Positions 10,517 through 22,037 of a DNA stretch of 64,000 bases are shown piece by piece. Under the pieces are notes generated by a model that was not told the origin of the DNA, did not search any database, and was given only the letters and a program-made list of their open reading frames with translations. The translations under genes and the position numbers were made by a program. Source of the DNA: Lunularia cruciata (Eukaryota; Streptophyta; Marchantiopsida; Lunulariales; Lunulariaceae); assembly GCA_948567375.1 (NCBI GenBank), contig OX419762.1, positions 54,826,841-54,890,840 of the forward strand, read 5' to 3'. Numbering within the stretch: position 1 is the first letter of the stretch; every line of letters begins with the position of its first letter.

Positions 10517-11067
10517 TGTGGCACTTTAGAGTCTATGTATGATTTATGTGTGAGTTGTGCTTCTATAGTGTATGATGTTGACAGTGATGTATGTTGTGTA
10601 GCAATGTATATATGCACAATAGTTGTCATGCCATTTGTAGTGTCACATCTAGATTTCTCGGACACTGGAGTTACAGTGATAGAGTTATTTCAACAATTCC
10701 TCAGAGACTACTTTCCAACGGTCAGATTTTGTGTTTGGGGTACGAACTTCACGTTGGGGCCCACCGTCACTTTGCACCATTTGCACCGTTGAGTGTGCCA
10801 TCAGCGGGACCATTAGGGTTCAGACCTAGCTCAAGTCCAAGGGGTATACTTTCAAAGTGCAGCTCTAGAGAGCTCACTTCTCTGATGTTGAGCCTTCGAG
10901 TTCCTGGCTATGGTGGACAGAGGCCGGTGAGCATCACTTGGATTCTCTATGCTTGAGTGGGTGTGGCTTGACCGTAATCAATGCCCAGTTGTTGGCAGTT
11001 TATAGAGTGATAGATCAAGTATTGATCTTAGTTGAGTTGAGTTGAGAGTGGTAAAAAATCTGATTAT
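10517..11067 (+). repeat. Element A 3' LTR
   Basis: About 551 bp. The start TGTGGCACTTTAGAGTC follows the polypurine tract. From about 10627 it aligns along its length with 61634 to about 62093, where the second A-family copy has its 5' LTR. The right end reads CTGATTAT where the other copy has TTGATTACAACA, so the terminal bases are uncertain. Confidence 0.75.
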
Positions 11068-11275
11068 TGTGGCACTTTAGAGTCTATGTATGACTTATGT
11101 TGTGCTTCTATAGTGTATGATGTTGACAGCGATGTATGTTGTGTAGCAATGTATATACGCACAACATTGATCCAAGCTTTACAAGAATAGAAAGACATAG
11201 AGTTAGGAGGTTCTTGAAGAGTTACACTAGTTGTTTTGCCTTAGTATGAAGGATTGCCTTAGTATTTGGAAGTTG
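11068..11275 (+). repeat. Second A-family fragment: LTR start fused to pol scrap
   Basis: The LTR start TGTGGCACTTTAGAGTC occurs again immediately after the first LTR and matches it for about 100 bases. It then jumps to sequence like the opening bases of the window (GGAGGTTCTTGA and TATGAAGGATT), that is, the pol region before RT. Two A copies thus sit head to tail with an internal deletion in the second. Confidence 0.7.
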
Positions 11276-11419
11276 GTATGAAATATTGAATTACTAACAA
11301 GTTTAATAATGTTTATATTATCTGCATATAAGATTACAGAATCATAAAATATACATCCCATACCATGTAATAAAGTGTGAAGCCAAATTGATTCACATGA
11401 AGTATTAGTGATATCTTTA

Positions 11420-12620
11420 TATTTTACTTATGTGGATGATAAAGCAACAATAGATGACTTCTTTGATGACCAACTATTTGTAGAACTTCCAAGGCTAAAG
11501 ACATATCCTAAAAACATAAAATGATATGATTCTTTGATCTTGAGCACTTTATGCTCAGTCCAGATCAATAAAACTATGTAGAATGATGGCCTTAAATGAT
11601 GACCTACCACTTAAATGTTGAAAACCAAATTGGATAGTAGAATTCACATATTGTATACTTCTTCTAACCATGTCAAGATGTGGCTTTCTTGGTGCTTGTA
11701 TCAAATTGGCTCACTAGTCCAACAACATAGCTTAAATCTGGTCTAGTAAGAGTCAAATAAATCAGAATTTCAACAATCTGTATGTATATACTTGGATCAA
11801 CTAAAAAATCACCATCCTTGGCATTTAACTTAACAAAATTTGGAAGAGGAGTAGAAATAGGCTTACAAGTCATCATAGCAAACTTATTTCTCTAACCCTT
11901 TGAGAGACTATTGATGCTGCAGTAACCAAAGGTCATTGAAGTCTTGAATAAACTCAATACCCAAGACATATATGAGTTCTCCTAGGTCCTTCATGTTAAA
12001 CTTTCTCTTCAACTAATCTTGTAATTGCATAATGAGATCTTGAAAGTTACTTTTGATGATCAAATCATCAACATAGATTAGTAATAAAACCATATTTTCA
12101 CCAGCTTGTACAAGGCATGTACTATGTGTAGCAAAGAACAAAACTACACACTCAATATCAAATGGATAAAAGATATGAATTTATCTTGGTATTCCAAACT
12201 TGTGGAGCTTGCTTAAGTCCATAAAGATACTTTTCTTTTGCATATCTTAGATCTTCATATACAAGTGGTTGTATCATGTAAAACTCCTCTTCCAAATCTC
12301 CATTGAGGAAAGCATTATTAAAGTGATAGAGATTCCACTTATTTACAGTGGCCAAAGTTTAGAGAAAACAAATCAATGACAAGTTGGCAACATGGTTGAA
12401 TTTATCCTAATCTAAAAAATTCACATGCAGCAAACGTTTTTCTTACTAAGAGGTAAATCCACCAACTCTCATGTTTGTTGATGATGTAGTGCTGCAACTT
12501 CAAGCTCCATAGCTTGTACCCAATCTACATGATACATAGCTCCCTCAAAAGAATTTTTTCTCTTTCTTGTATAACCTTTACATACATCCATGGTGTTGGG
12601 CTGAAAACCCTTCAACTTGA
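11420..12620 (-). pseudogene. Ty1/copia pol fragment: RT and RNase H
   Basis: On the minus strand, from high to low coordinates, there is a W-QAMELEVAAL block near 12500. RT residues FNNAFLNGDLEEEFYM and LYGLKQAPQVW follow near 12180-12320, then the catalytic YVDD at 12064-12075 (YVDDLIIKSN). Next comes FNMKDLGEL, then the TPLPNFVKL and TRPDLSYVVG blocks near 11700-11860. RNase H residues GYVFSLGSSTNSWSSKK end the match near 11430. These are signatures of copia-type pol. Stops and frame changes are frequent. Upstream gag, protease and integrase are not visible, so the copy is internally deleted. Confidence 0.85.
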
Positions 12621-12910
12621 AAAAAGTCAACCCTTACACTTGTCCTTAGTAGTTCAATCTGAGATGCACTAATGGTAGCCATGTCTAAGATTAATTGGAA
12701 TTTCTAAATTAAGTAGTTTACTTACCATTTGTAGTAATGAGAATTAGAAAAGAGAAGGAGAATTAGAAATAATATTTTGGGACAAATTAAAGAGTAATTT
12801 CCTATGAGTTGAGAGACATGGATGGATGGAATGCTTTTTGGCACCTTGTCTTGACCAAGAATTTACAAATGGATGAGATTGAATACAAGTTACATGAATT
12901 CTAAGTTCCT
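12621..12910 (-). other. Copia-internal remnant, no gene recognised
   Basis: AT-rich sequence lies between the RT remnant and the primer site. No convincing reading frame is seen; presumably it is the residue of the deleted leader and gag region. Confidence 0.4.
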
Positions 12911-12925
12911 ACAGATCTGATACCA
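12911..12925 (-). other. Copia primer-binding site, initiator-Met type
   Basis: Sense TGGTATCAGATCTGT closely matches the TGGTATCAGAGC site that pairs with initiator tRNA-Met, used by most plant copia elements. It lies on the 5' side of the copia pol remnant in the right orientation. Confidence 0.75.
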
Positions 12926-12928
12926 TAT

Positions 12929-13215
12929 TACAAAGTGATGATACCCAATTTCATCAAATAATGTTCCTCTAAACACAAGTCCTACTCTAATATATATAAG
13001 GAAAAAATTATATAAAATGAAAATGTAGATACAAATGTTCATCAAAGAATGGTTTGTGGACATGAGTCCTACTAGGAAGAAAAAGTATAAAAAATGAAAG
13101 TGGAGATAATAAAGTTCATCAAAGAATGGCATGGGCTCACAAGTCCTACTCCATTATATATAGGAGAAAAAAATTTCAAAAGAATGCGGGACATGTGTCC
13201 TACTCTTGTCTTGAT
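12929..13215 (-). repeat. Putative copia 5' LTR with internal direct repeats
   Basis: The sequence beside the primer site should be the 5' LTR end. It holds about three degenerate copies of a unit of 80-100 bases with the shared parts GTTCATCAAAGAATGG and AAGTCCTACT (near 13000, 13090 and 13140). The outer end is not defined and no second LTR was found. Confidence 0.5.
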
Positions 13216-14192
13216 CTTGGCTAAAAGCCAGCTTTTGCTTAACCTCTACTTCTACTAGCTCTCTACAATACTACTACTTTTGAGATCTTGAGACCATAGT
13301 AAGCTTACCACTTAGCTCCTAACCAATTGCATACTAACCAAAGAACATTAGGGCTAGTCCTAACCTTGAATACCTTTCCAAAATTTCAACTTGTTCTTTC
13401 CTTAGTTATTGATATGGTGACCTAGGCTTACTCCTACCACTTAGACCAGAGAGGTCCAATCAAGGACCAAGCCAAGACCATCTTGTCAAAATCTATGCAC
13501 ATTGCACAAGGAAAGAAAAAAATGATTGAGGGAGGAAATTGACAAGCCTCCTACTAACCACTACTCCTACATCCAATGATGATACACTTTTGCTTAAGGA
13601 TAATCTACTACCCCCATACTTAGCCCTATCTAATTTCAAATTTCAAATTAACTGTCCTAAATGATGGGTCTTCCTCTATGACACTAACATTTGTCCTTAG
13701 CTTCATGCAATGTCATTTTCTTCACTTATTTTATATCACATATTTACAATTGAATTGCATATACATTGATTACAAGGTGGATGACCAAAGAGATGCATAA
13801 TTATATGGTTTGGACCTTGGTTGGGCTATGCTTGCTAATTATTACCAATTCAAGTCCCCAATTGTCCTTATTATGTGGTTTTTTGCTCTCATGACCGCTT
13901 TATTTTGTGCAACATCTTAATTTGGGTCATGGTTTGGCCACTTGATATAACATATCCTCACACTTTCTACTTATTCCTCCATGGTAATTTGGGGTTTAGG
14001 GTTGGTAATGAGGATCCACTGCCTTTATCTTCTCTTTGTTGCCTCCTTAGTAGTTTGGATTGAGTCAACCTTCTCAATAACTATCTCCACCAAAGATTGC
14101 ACTTGCTCAATTGATGTTGACTTACCTTCAACTAGAGGGTCCTTGATTTCCATATTGGGATGATTCCTCTTTATTGATGGGGTTTGGAAGGA
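13216..14192. other. Unassigned AT-rich stretch
   Basis: I see no convincing coding frame, terminal repeat or RNA gene here. It may be part of an old LTR or ancient intergenic DNA. Confidence 0.5.
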
Positions 14193-14241
14193 GATCTATG
14201 AGCTGTTCTATCTTTCACTCAAGATTAACCTCTAATGGGTT
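14193..14241 (-). repeat. B7: 45-bp remnant of a B LTR, flanked by GATC
   Basis: From 14197 the sequence matches the outer 45 bases of the B LTR (TTTCACTCAAGAT and TAACCTCTAATGG) with several changes. It is preceded by GATC, the same four bases that flank B3 and B5. It is cut off at 14242 by the end of C0. Confidence 0.7.
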
Positions 14242-14831
14242 TGTGATAACCAAACAACTATCACTTTTGTGGTAATCAGGAAAATAAAGTTTGTTGCCGC
14301 AAAGATACAAATAAAAAATGATCAAATACAAAGACAAATGATAACAAGTAGTTCTTCTTGGTTGCATCTTTAATCTCTGAAGTAGAAACCACACCCAAAA
14401 GAGAGTAACAAGCATTGATCATAGTCTTATCATGAATTAACACTCATTATTCACAACTCCATCAAATCTTTTCAAACAAACTTGATTGTGATGATTCAGA
14501 TTCTCCCAAAGATGGCTACTTCACTGTAAAGCACCTTTGCCTCAAAATTGTGTTCCACCCCTCCACTGAAGGCACAACTTCCTTGATTGAAATTGATTTG
14601 CATCAACTTAACACTGCACTCACAAATGCAAAATACTACCAACACTACAATTCTTCTCAAATCTGTCAAGGCATTGCTTTAATTGCACTTCATTTAGGAT
14701 CAAACACACAAAATGAAGATCATAGCTATGGAATGCAACATCCAACAAGAACATAGACTTGTACTTAAAATTTCACTCAATACTCACAAGCACACCCACA
14801 AAGTTGATACTTGGAATTAAGCTCAAGGGAC

Positions 14832-14960
14832 TGTGAGCCGGCCTGTCTCTCACTCAAGATGAACCTCTGATGGCTATTATGGTAACGCACCATGGACTAA
14901 GAAGGCAAGGAACCCCAACTCCATCATACTCCTCCAAGGCTAACACTCCAAGACTCAAGA
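14832..14960 (-). repeat. B2 3' LTR, truncated
   Basis: The outer 129 bases of the LTR begin TGTGAGCCGG. The deletion junction reads CTCAAGAC/CCAATCACC, where the left side is LTR and the right side is the pol position matching about 2604 in B1. Confidence 0.9.
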
Positions 14961-17900
14961 CCCAATCACCTTCTTTGAAAGGCTCCACCTTCTTCTTGTC
15001 TTGCCTCTTATCATAGCTCTCCTTTTGTTTCCTTTGGGCTTGCTCCACTCAAACCATAGCAACTGCTCTTGCCTCTTCCAACTCCATGAGTTGATCCTTC
15101 CTTGACTTCTCTGCATCACCTCCTTGTGCTTTCTTCAATCTCCTATGAATGCTTTGGAAGGTAGGAAGATCAAACTGAATAGGTAAGGTAGACTCAATAC
15201 CATACACCAATTGAAATGGAGAATATCCAGTGGAAGTTTTCATGGTTGTCCTATACTCCCACAAAACTGCATGAATCCTCTTGTCCCAATGATGTTTAGC
15301 CCCCTCCATTTCTGCATCTTTGGCCAACATCATGCACAAGGTCTGATTGGTTCTCTCTGCCAAGCCATTGGAATTTGGCTTATAGGATGTAGTTACTCTA
15401 TGTGTGATAGAGAAATGTCGTAGCATGGCTGTAGTAATGCTTCCTGTAAACTCTCCTCCTCTATCAGAAACCAACTCCAAAGGGCATCCAAACCTAGTGA
15501 TAATGCGTTCATAAAGAAATCTACCCACTTCATCTTCATTCTTGTCCCTCAATGGTCTAGCCTCAACCCACTTGGTAAGGTAATCAGTAACTACCACAAT
15601 GTACCAATTGTTCCTCGGGGTTCTATTGAGAGGACCTACAAAATCAATTCCCCACTTCTCAAAAGGTCCTAGCAATGGAATTGATCTAAGTGGTGGAGTG
15701 GATGTAGACTTTCTAGCAAAAGCTTGACAAACATGACAAGTTTTGCAATAATCAAGACAATCCTTGAAAATCCCTCTCCAATGGTAACCTGCATCTAGAA
15801 TCTTGAAAGCAGTCACCTTTCCTGCAAAGTGTCCTCCACATACTAAACCTTCATGAAACTCCTTTATGAGTAGGATAGACTCTTCCTTACCCACTGCTCT
15901 TCGAAGTAGACCATCTGCTCCTTGGTGAAAAAGAATATCCTCCACCATTGTGTAAGGTCTAGATCTTGCTGCAAGGGCCTTCCTCTCCCTAGCATGCATC
16001 CCTTCTGGATAGTTACCTTTTGTCACAAAATCCACAATCTCCTTGTACTCCATTGGAACCTCTTGAGTGACTGAGATTGTCATGAGCTCCTCATCCGGGA
16101 AGGAGTCATCCACTGGCTCATCTCCATCATGATCATAGGCTCTAGATAATAAATCAGCATTTGCATGTTTCTTTCCTGGCCTATCTTCAATGGTGTAGTC
16201 ATACTCAGACAAGAGTATCATCCACCTTGCTAGTCTCCCTTCAACATTAGGCTTGTTGAAGATGTACTTCAAAGCCTTGTGATCCGTGACAATGGTGGCT
16301 TTCCCTCCAATCAAGTAGTGTCTAAATTCTTGAGACCAAAGATCACTGCCAACCCTTCTCTCTCCGTGACAGAGTAGTTCTTCTCTGCTGAAACCATCTG
16401 CCTACTAGCATAAGCTATTGGATGATCATGCCCATCTTGGTCTAATTGACTAAGAGTGCATCCTATAGCTACATTAGAAGCATCAGTGTAGAGGATGAAA
16501 GGTTTACTCCAATCAGGTTTAGCAAGAATTGGAGCTACAACAAGGGATTGCTTGAGCTCCTCAAAAGCTTTGAGAGCCTCCTTGTCTTCCAAAATCACCA
16601 TGTAATCTACACCCTTCTTCATGTAGATGGTCAATGCATAAGCCTTGTTAGAAAATGAGAAGATGAACCTCCTATAGTACCCAACCATCCCCAAGAATTG
16701 GCGGAACTTTGTCAAGCTTGAAGGGAATGGAAGGTCTGAGATTTTCCTCACCTTCTCAAGATCAATTGCTATTCCATCCTTGGAGATGATATGCCCCAAA
16801 AGTAGACCTTCTTCACATCCAAAAATGCAGTTCTCTGGGTTGAGTGATGCATTTGCCTCATCCAAGCGTTGCAAGACTTTGATTAGGTGCTCAAAGTGCT
16901 CTTGCTTGCTCCCATAGACATAAAAGTCATCAATGAAATCTCTCACAAATTTCCCAATGAAAGGTTCAAATACCTTGTTCATGAACTGTTGGAATGTGGC
17001 TGGAGCATTGCAAAGCCCAAAAGGCATGACCTTGAAAGCGTAAGTTCCCCAAGGTGTGGGTAATGTGGTGAGTTGTTGATGCTCTGGTGCAATCTTGATT
17101 TGGTTATATCCACTATAACCATCTCCAAAACTGTACCTCTCATGACCTGCAACCTCCTCCAAGATCTCATCAATGAATGGCAATGGGTAGTAGTCCTTCT
17201 TGGTAACAGCATTGAGCTTCTTGTAATCCACACATACCCGAAGCTTGCCATTCTTTTTCTTCACAATGATAATTGGAGACACCCATTCTGAATTCTCCAC
17301 CTCAAAGATAAATCCAGCTTCCTTGAGCTTATCAATCTCCTCCTTCACAACCAAAGATATTGGTGGGCTAATGCGACGTTGCTTTTGGCGGATTGGTCTT
17401 GCATGTGACTCCACCTCTATCTTGTGCTCCTCCAAGGTGACTTCCTTCAAATCCTTGTAACTAAAAGCAAACACATGGATGAATTTGCGGAAAATCTCCT
17501 CAAATCTCACCTTCTCCTCCTTGGTAACATTTGGGCCATACTTGAGCGTAGATAACCTTCTCTCTACCTCCTCAAGTGTCAATGGTGATTTATCTGGGTC
17601 CTTCAAAACCTCAGGCTTAGGTGCAAAATCCATAGCACACAAAGGATACACATCTGAATCAGATTCAGATTCATCCTCCTCCGTGGAAGTCTCCTCTTCC
17701 ATGCTTGTGTTCATACTTGAAGCTCCTTCTTAAGAATCTGATTCCCAATAATCAAAAGATGGTGTATCTGAATGTGAAGTGTTGGTGGTGTTAGTCACAC
17801 GAACAGTGAGTCTATGGTTTGATGGCCCAATCCTCAAATACCCTTTGTGCCATCGATCAGTTGTGCGTGCTGCTCTCAACCATGGCCTCCCAAGAAGTAA

Positions 17901-18299
17901 GTCATAGCTTGAATCCTTCAAGACTTGGAAAGTCATGAGATTTTGAATTCCCATAACTGAAACTACCACCTTATCCATCACCCCTACTGGTCAAACTTGT
18001 TGCTTGTTTGCCATGCTCACCACAAATGTTGAAGGTCTTGAGGGTATCATACCCAACTTCTTCATCAACCTTTCTAACATGGCATTCACTGCTGATCCTC
18101 CATCAACCAATGCATCCTTGATGTTGTGACCATTCACTCTCACATCAATCTTGGAGGCATATTCACAAGCTTCCCATGGTGCTGGCTTGGCATCCACCAC
18201 CCCCATTGATACTGGAACTTTTGCCTTCTTCTTCTTCTTGCTCCTTGTAGAACTCAAACCACCTCTAAGCTCCTTTCTCAAGGTAGGGTTCAAAGCAAT
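14961..18299 (-). pseudogene. B2 pol: protease, RT, RNase H, integrase
   Basis: The protease shows LVDGGSAVNAM near 18090 and LLLGRPWL near 17900. A 467-codon frame (17714-16311) covers the acidic linker, RT (MPFGLCNAPATFQ; catalytic FIDD near 16930; LGMVGYYRRF) and RNase H (TDASNVAIGC). A one-base frameshift near 16312 leads into a 421-codon frame with integrase: HHCC near 15730-15850, WGIDFVGPL, aspartate in LVSDRGGEF and glutamate in NSNGLAERTNQ. All three integrase catalytic residues are present. The C-terminus ends at a deletion at 14961. It is the best-preserved pol of the window but is interrupted by a frameshift and by a stop near 17732. Confidence 0.92.
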
Positions 18300-19600
18300 T
18301 AATTGGCCCGCTGTGATGTTAGCCTTGTGACTACTAACATCCTCCAACACATTGTAGTTCCATTGTTGCTTTGAGATCAAGAAGTCCTCCATCCCCAACT
18401 TCTTCCTTGGAGTCTTTGTTGTTGATGGTGTTGAGGTGCGAGTGCTCCTAGTAGACATAGGAGTATCTTTGCTTGAAGTAAATCCTTGAGAAGAGTGAAC
18501 ATCCTCTGCAAAACGAGCTCTCTTCTTCTCTTGTGCCAAAAGCTCCAAATTAAGACCCTTGGAGTTTGAGCACTCTCCCTTCTCATACTTGCTCTCAACC
18601 ACATCTATGGATGCTATCTCCTTACCTTTGTTGGGATTAGGAGCCACTTGGGTTTCACTACCTCTCTCTTTCCCTCTATTGGCTCCCTCATAACTCCTTC
18701 CTCCATGGTAAGTGGAATTTGGGCAATTCCTTTGGATATGGCCTCTTCCTCCACAACCAAAATAATTTCTATCATTGAAATTGTTGGCTGGTTGGCTGAA
18801 TAGGTGGTTCCATAACTCCTAGGCCCTCTCCCTACATTCTGATCCACCCCTCTCTTCTCCTATAGTTGCACCACATTGATCTTGAGATCCGCAAGTTGTT
18901 CTGTGATGGTTTGGAGTGGATCTTTTGGTGGAGGTGCAAGAACTGGAGCAACTACTACTTGTGGTGCAACCCTTGTCACCAAAGTATCAGAAGTTCCACC
19001 ATACTTGTAGCCTTGAGGAGGATGCACAACCTCCTTCACCACCAAATCACTCTCATCCCCTTCCAAACTCTCCTCCATACGAATTGCGATCTTGATAGCT
19101 TCAACCTTGGAAGAAGGTTTCTCATATCTCACCTTGCTTCTAATTTGTGGTCTCAATCCTCCCACAAAATTCTTGGTGAGCATGGCCCCTATGCCAATCA
19201 TTGTAGTCTCCACATCATCCCCACCCTTCCTCAACACTATGCGAAATCTAGACTCCAACTTTTCCACTCTTTCCACATAGACCCTCACTTTCTCTCCATC
19301 TCCTTGCTTGAGAAATGTAACCTCACTCATCAATCTCTCATAACTCTCATCAGGAAGAAAGTTCTCAATGAGTGCTGAAGTCAAAGTCTCCCAAGACTCC
19401 TCTTCCCCCTCTCTCCTCTCTCTCTTTTGGTATTCTAACTCATACCATGTAAGTGCTGCATCCTCGAAGAAATCTGGTAATAATGAGGCCCACTCATTCT
19501 TCCTCCTCTCATTGTTTCCTTTGCAAGCTCTCTTGAAGTCTCTCACAAAGGCCTCCACATCTTCTCCATCCTTGCCAAAGAAAACCGGAAGTTTCCCCAT
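18300..19600 (-). pseudogene. B2 gag
   Basis: ATG at 19598-19600 (MGKLPVFFGKDGED). The gag domain is open for 246 codons to 18860 with WASLLPDFFEDAALTWYE and ENFLPDESYERLMSE. A stop then separates it from the zinc-knuckle region, which is frameshifted near 18790 by a short deletion. The Ser/Thr-rich tail from about 18600 runs without a stop into protease, supporting one gag-pol polyprotein in the ancestor. The gag/pol boundary given is approximate. Confidence 0.88.
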
Positions 19601-19835
19601 CTTAACCCCTCACTATCTTTCTTTTCTCTCAATTTTTTTTTCCTCTTTTCTTTTCTCTCACTCTATAACTAATAGAGTATATACATGACTAACACCATCT
19701 GAGAATAATCCACTCTAGGGAACACAAAAGGTTCAGGTTGCTCCAAGATTTCTATAGCAACATCAAATCCTAGAGTGCATATTAATCTAACTCTCATGGA
19801 TAGTTTATCCATAAGTTGAAAGATTATCTCCATCA

Positions 19836-20309
19836 CTAATCTTGAGAACTAGCTGATGAAGGTGGTAGTATTTCTGTAGCTGTACTAAGACTCTCTCCAA
19901 GATCCTTCACCAAAGTTTCCAAAAGTGCTTTTACTCCACTACACTCATATCCTTTTGGAAGTCCTTCAACTCCACAAACCTCACACAACTCCTTGGTCTT
20001 AGATCTTCTCCCTCCCAATCTTGGTGAAGAAGGTCCAACATGCAAACCCAAGTCAAGTAAGCCTCTCCTTTCCCTCAATCTCTTGCTCTCAAAGGTCAAT
20101 GGACATGAACTTGCCTTATGTCCCTTCTCTCCACATAGAAAGCACTTAGACTCACTCTTTCCTCCAAGTGGTGTAGGTTTTTGGATCCTCTCAACACTCT
20201 CTTCAAATTCTATTGTAAACTCTCTTTTCCTCAAATCCACCCCTACAATCACCTCAAACCCTTGGGGAACCTTGCATAATCTCAATTTCCACTCTTGATG
20301 ACCCTCCAT
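19836..20309 (-). CDS. B2 ORF1, small zinc-finger protein upstream of gag
   Basis: Intact 157-codon ORF from ATG 20309 (MEGHQEWK). It is the same protein as B1 ORF1 with three extra residues (PTP-type) before the knuckle. The CCHC knuckle reads CFLCGEKGHKASSC, and the second Cys/His cluster is CEVCGVEGLPKGYEC, where His is replaced by Tyr compared with B1 and B5. ORF1 is intact in two of three copies although gag and pol are broken in all three; it is also much shorter, so this is only weak evidence for constraint. Confidence 0.65.
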   Translation of the reverse strand: MEGHQEWKLRLCKVPQGFEVIVGVDLRKREFTIEFEESVERIQKPTPLGGKSESKCFLCGEKGHKASSCPLTFESKRLRERRGLLDLGLHVGPSSPRLGGRRSKTKELCEVCGVEGLPKGYECSGVKALLETLVKDLGESLSTATEILPPSSASSQD

Positions 20310-21146
20310 GTTCCCCAAGATGAATCTAAACACTCAAACATGCTTTTTGTTGATCTCAAACTTCTCATGCATGAGAACTCCACTTTGCAGAATTGACCCT
20401 TCCTCACAATGTCACTCAAATCTCCCAACCAATATGTCACAGTCCTCTGAAATTTTCCACACTTGATCACAACTCCAGGGCGTCCCTCCCTCTTAAATTT
20501 TAGATCTTTTTATCAAGCCGTTTGGCCTAGACACCTTTCTATTCAGCACCCATATTTCAGATTTGGTCTGAAAACCACCCCCCTCACTTCAAAAACTCAT
20601 AACGCCCTGCGCAAAAATGATCTCTCTCTAATTTGTGTGGCAGCAGGTAGGATACAATGCACTGAATTTTCTTGGAAATTTGCAGGACAATTCACTGAAA
20701 ATTGAAGAAATGGCAGACTCTGTACAATTTTCCAGAGAGCATGCAGTTGCGGGAGCACTTTACCCTATCAACTTTCAAAAATTCTAGCCTAGTGCGCATA
20801 GAAGCTCTCAAAATAATTTCAAGTGTGCTAAATGAAAGATAACCCAAGCTATCATGTGTATAAATCTCAAGTCTAGATCTTCAACTTGAGATTTTGCTAA
20901 AAATCACCTTAATCCCCAAAATCTACAATCCACCTCACACAATCTCTCCAATTCATCTCATGTGTACAAGATGTACAAAATCATCTCAAAGACATCATAA
21001 TGAACTACAGGGTATACAAATGGGTCTTGGTTCTCTAACATAAGTTCAGCCCTCTCCTCTCCTAATGTTCTCTCCAAGTGAGCTCTCATAGCCTCCTTCT
21101 GCCTAATGTAGAATTGGACGCGGAACATTATCTTGCCTTCTAGAGA
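20310..21146 (-). other. B2 untranslated leader
   Basis: Leader between primer site and ORF1. It contains the same 56-codon ORF as B1 (ATG at 21128, end 20958). No other feature is recognised. Confidence 0.4.
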
Positions 21147-21165
21147 GGTCCCGGCAATGGAACCA
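21147..21165 (-). other. B2 primer-binding site, tRNA-Asp-like
   Basis: Sense TGGTTCCATTGCCGGGACC, one base different from B1 and B5. Confidence 0.72.
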
Positions 21166-21169
21166 AAAA

Positions 21170-21848
21170 TGTGAGCCAGCCTGTCTCTCACTCAGGATAA
21201 ACCTCTGATGGCTATTATGGTAGCGTACCATGGACTAAGAAGGCAAGGAACCCCAACTCCATCATACTCCTCCAAGGCTAACACTCCAAGACTCAAGACA
21301 TTGCTCACTAGAGAACTCAATGAGAGAGAGATAGTTGCAAATGAAAGGATGATGAGTACCTCCTCACCCCTTGTTTATATACTTGTGAAATAGTTACGTA
21401 CCAAAGTTACTAATTACCGTAGTAACTCAAGTTACTAGACTAAAAGTCAAGTAAAGTCAAAAAGTAGAAAGGAATATCCATTCACATGGGCATATTCCCC
21501 TTATCTTGACCCAACCACTAAAGCAAGGATTCCTTCACATGGGCTATCCTTGGACTAAAGAAGAATCCAAAACAAAAAGGCTTACGGGCCCAAGAGTTCT
21601 CAACTCTTTCTCCAAAGCCAAACACCTAGGAATAATACCAAGTCAACACACTAAAATCCAAAATAGTGGTGCTCATCTTTTCTACTTCCTCTCAAGTAAG
21701 GTCCCATCTATCTTAGCTATGACTAACTTTAGCTAACCATGACTAATATAGAACCATCCTTTATCTCTATATAAATAATATCTCTTAAGTACTTGTAATA
21801 CCAAGCTAAATATCACAATACCACACACATGCACAAATGGGTGTTACA
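21170..21848 (-). repeat. B2 5' LTR
   Basis: 679 bp, ends TGTGAGCCAG and GTGTTACA on the plus strand, followed by the duplication GGAC. A short deletion lies near 21500 where other copies read CTAAGCATGTGGTCTTA. Confidence 0.93.
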
Positions 21849-22037
21849 GGACAAGCTCTAAACTCAACACTCTGCTTTATCTATCTTAAAAAATTTGGAA
21901 TACAAAACAACATAACACTACAAATGCCTCCTTTAAATAATAGAGCAATCAATAGTTGCTAACAACTATAACATTCTACAACAAGTCTACCAACCTATAG
22001 ATCCAAAATCACAATGCACCTCTTCATATCTGCCTCT

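Larger units (their letters stand above)
1..11067 (+). mobile_element. Ty3/gypsy element A with C-terminal PHD finger, left end outside window, split by B1
   Basis: The window opens inside the pol gene. RT and integrase on the plus strand run to 1710, are interrupted by the 7.8-kb element B1, and resume at 9498 in the same gene: joining the two sides at the shared GTAC restores the integrase reading DQGTEF across the junction. The element then continues through the integrase C-terminal region, a PHD finger, a G-rich polypurine tract and an LTR beginning TGTGGCAC at 10517. RNase H is largely deleted and several stops are present, so the copy is dead. The order RT-RNase H-integrase is that of Ty3/gypsy. 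It is not obviously a chromovirus, because a PHD finger stands where a chromodomain would be expected. Confidence 0.85.
14832..21848 (-). mobile_element. Ty3/gypsy element B2, nested in C0
   Basis: Same organisation as B1. The target duplication GGAC lies at 14828-14831 and 21849-21852. The 3' LTR is truncated: LTR sequence stops near 14960 and jumps into the integrase C-terminus, removing about 550 bases of LTR, the polypurine tract and the end of pol. B2 has the longest open pol frames of the window. Confidence 0.93.

Noticed and set aside
10535..10956. Overlapping plus-strand frames of 85 and 121 codons within the A LTR
   Set aside because: They lie inside the LTR, do not share a frame with the second LTR copy at 61740, and show no motif.
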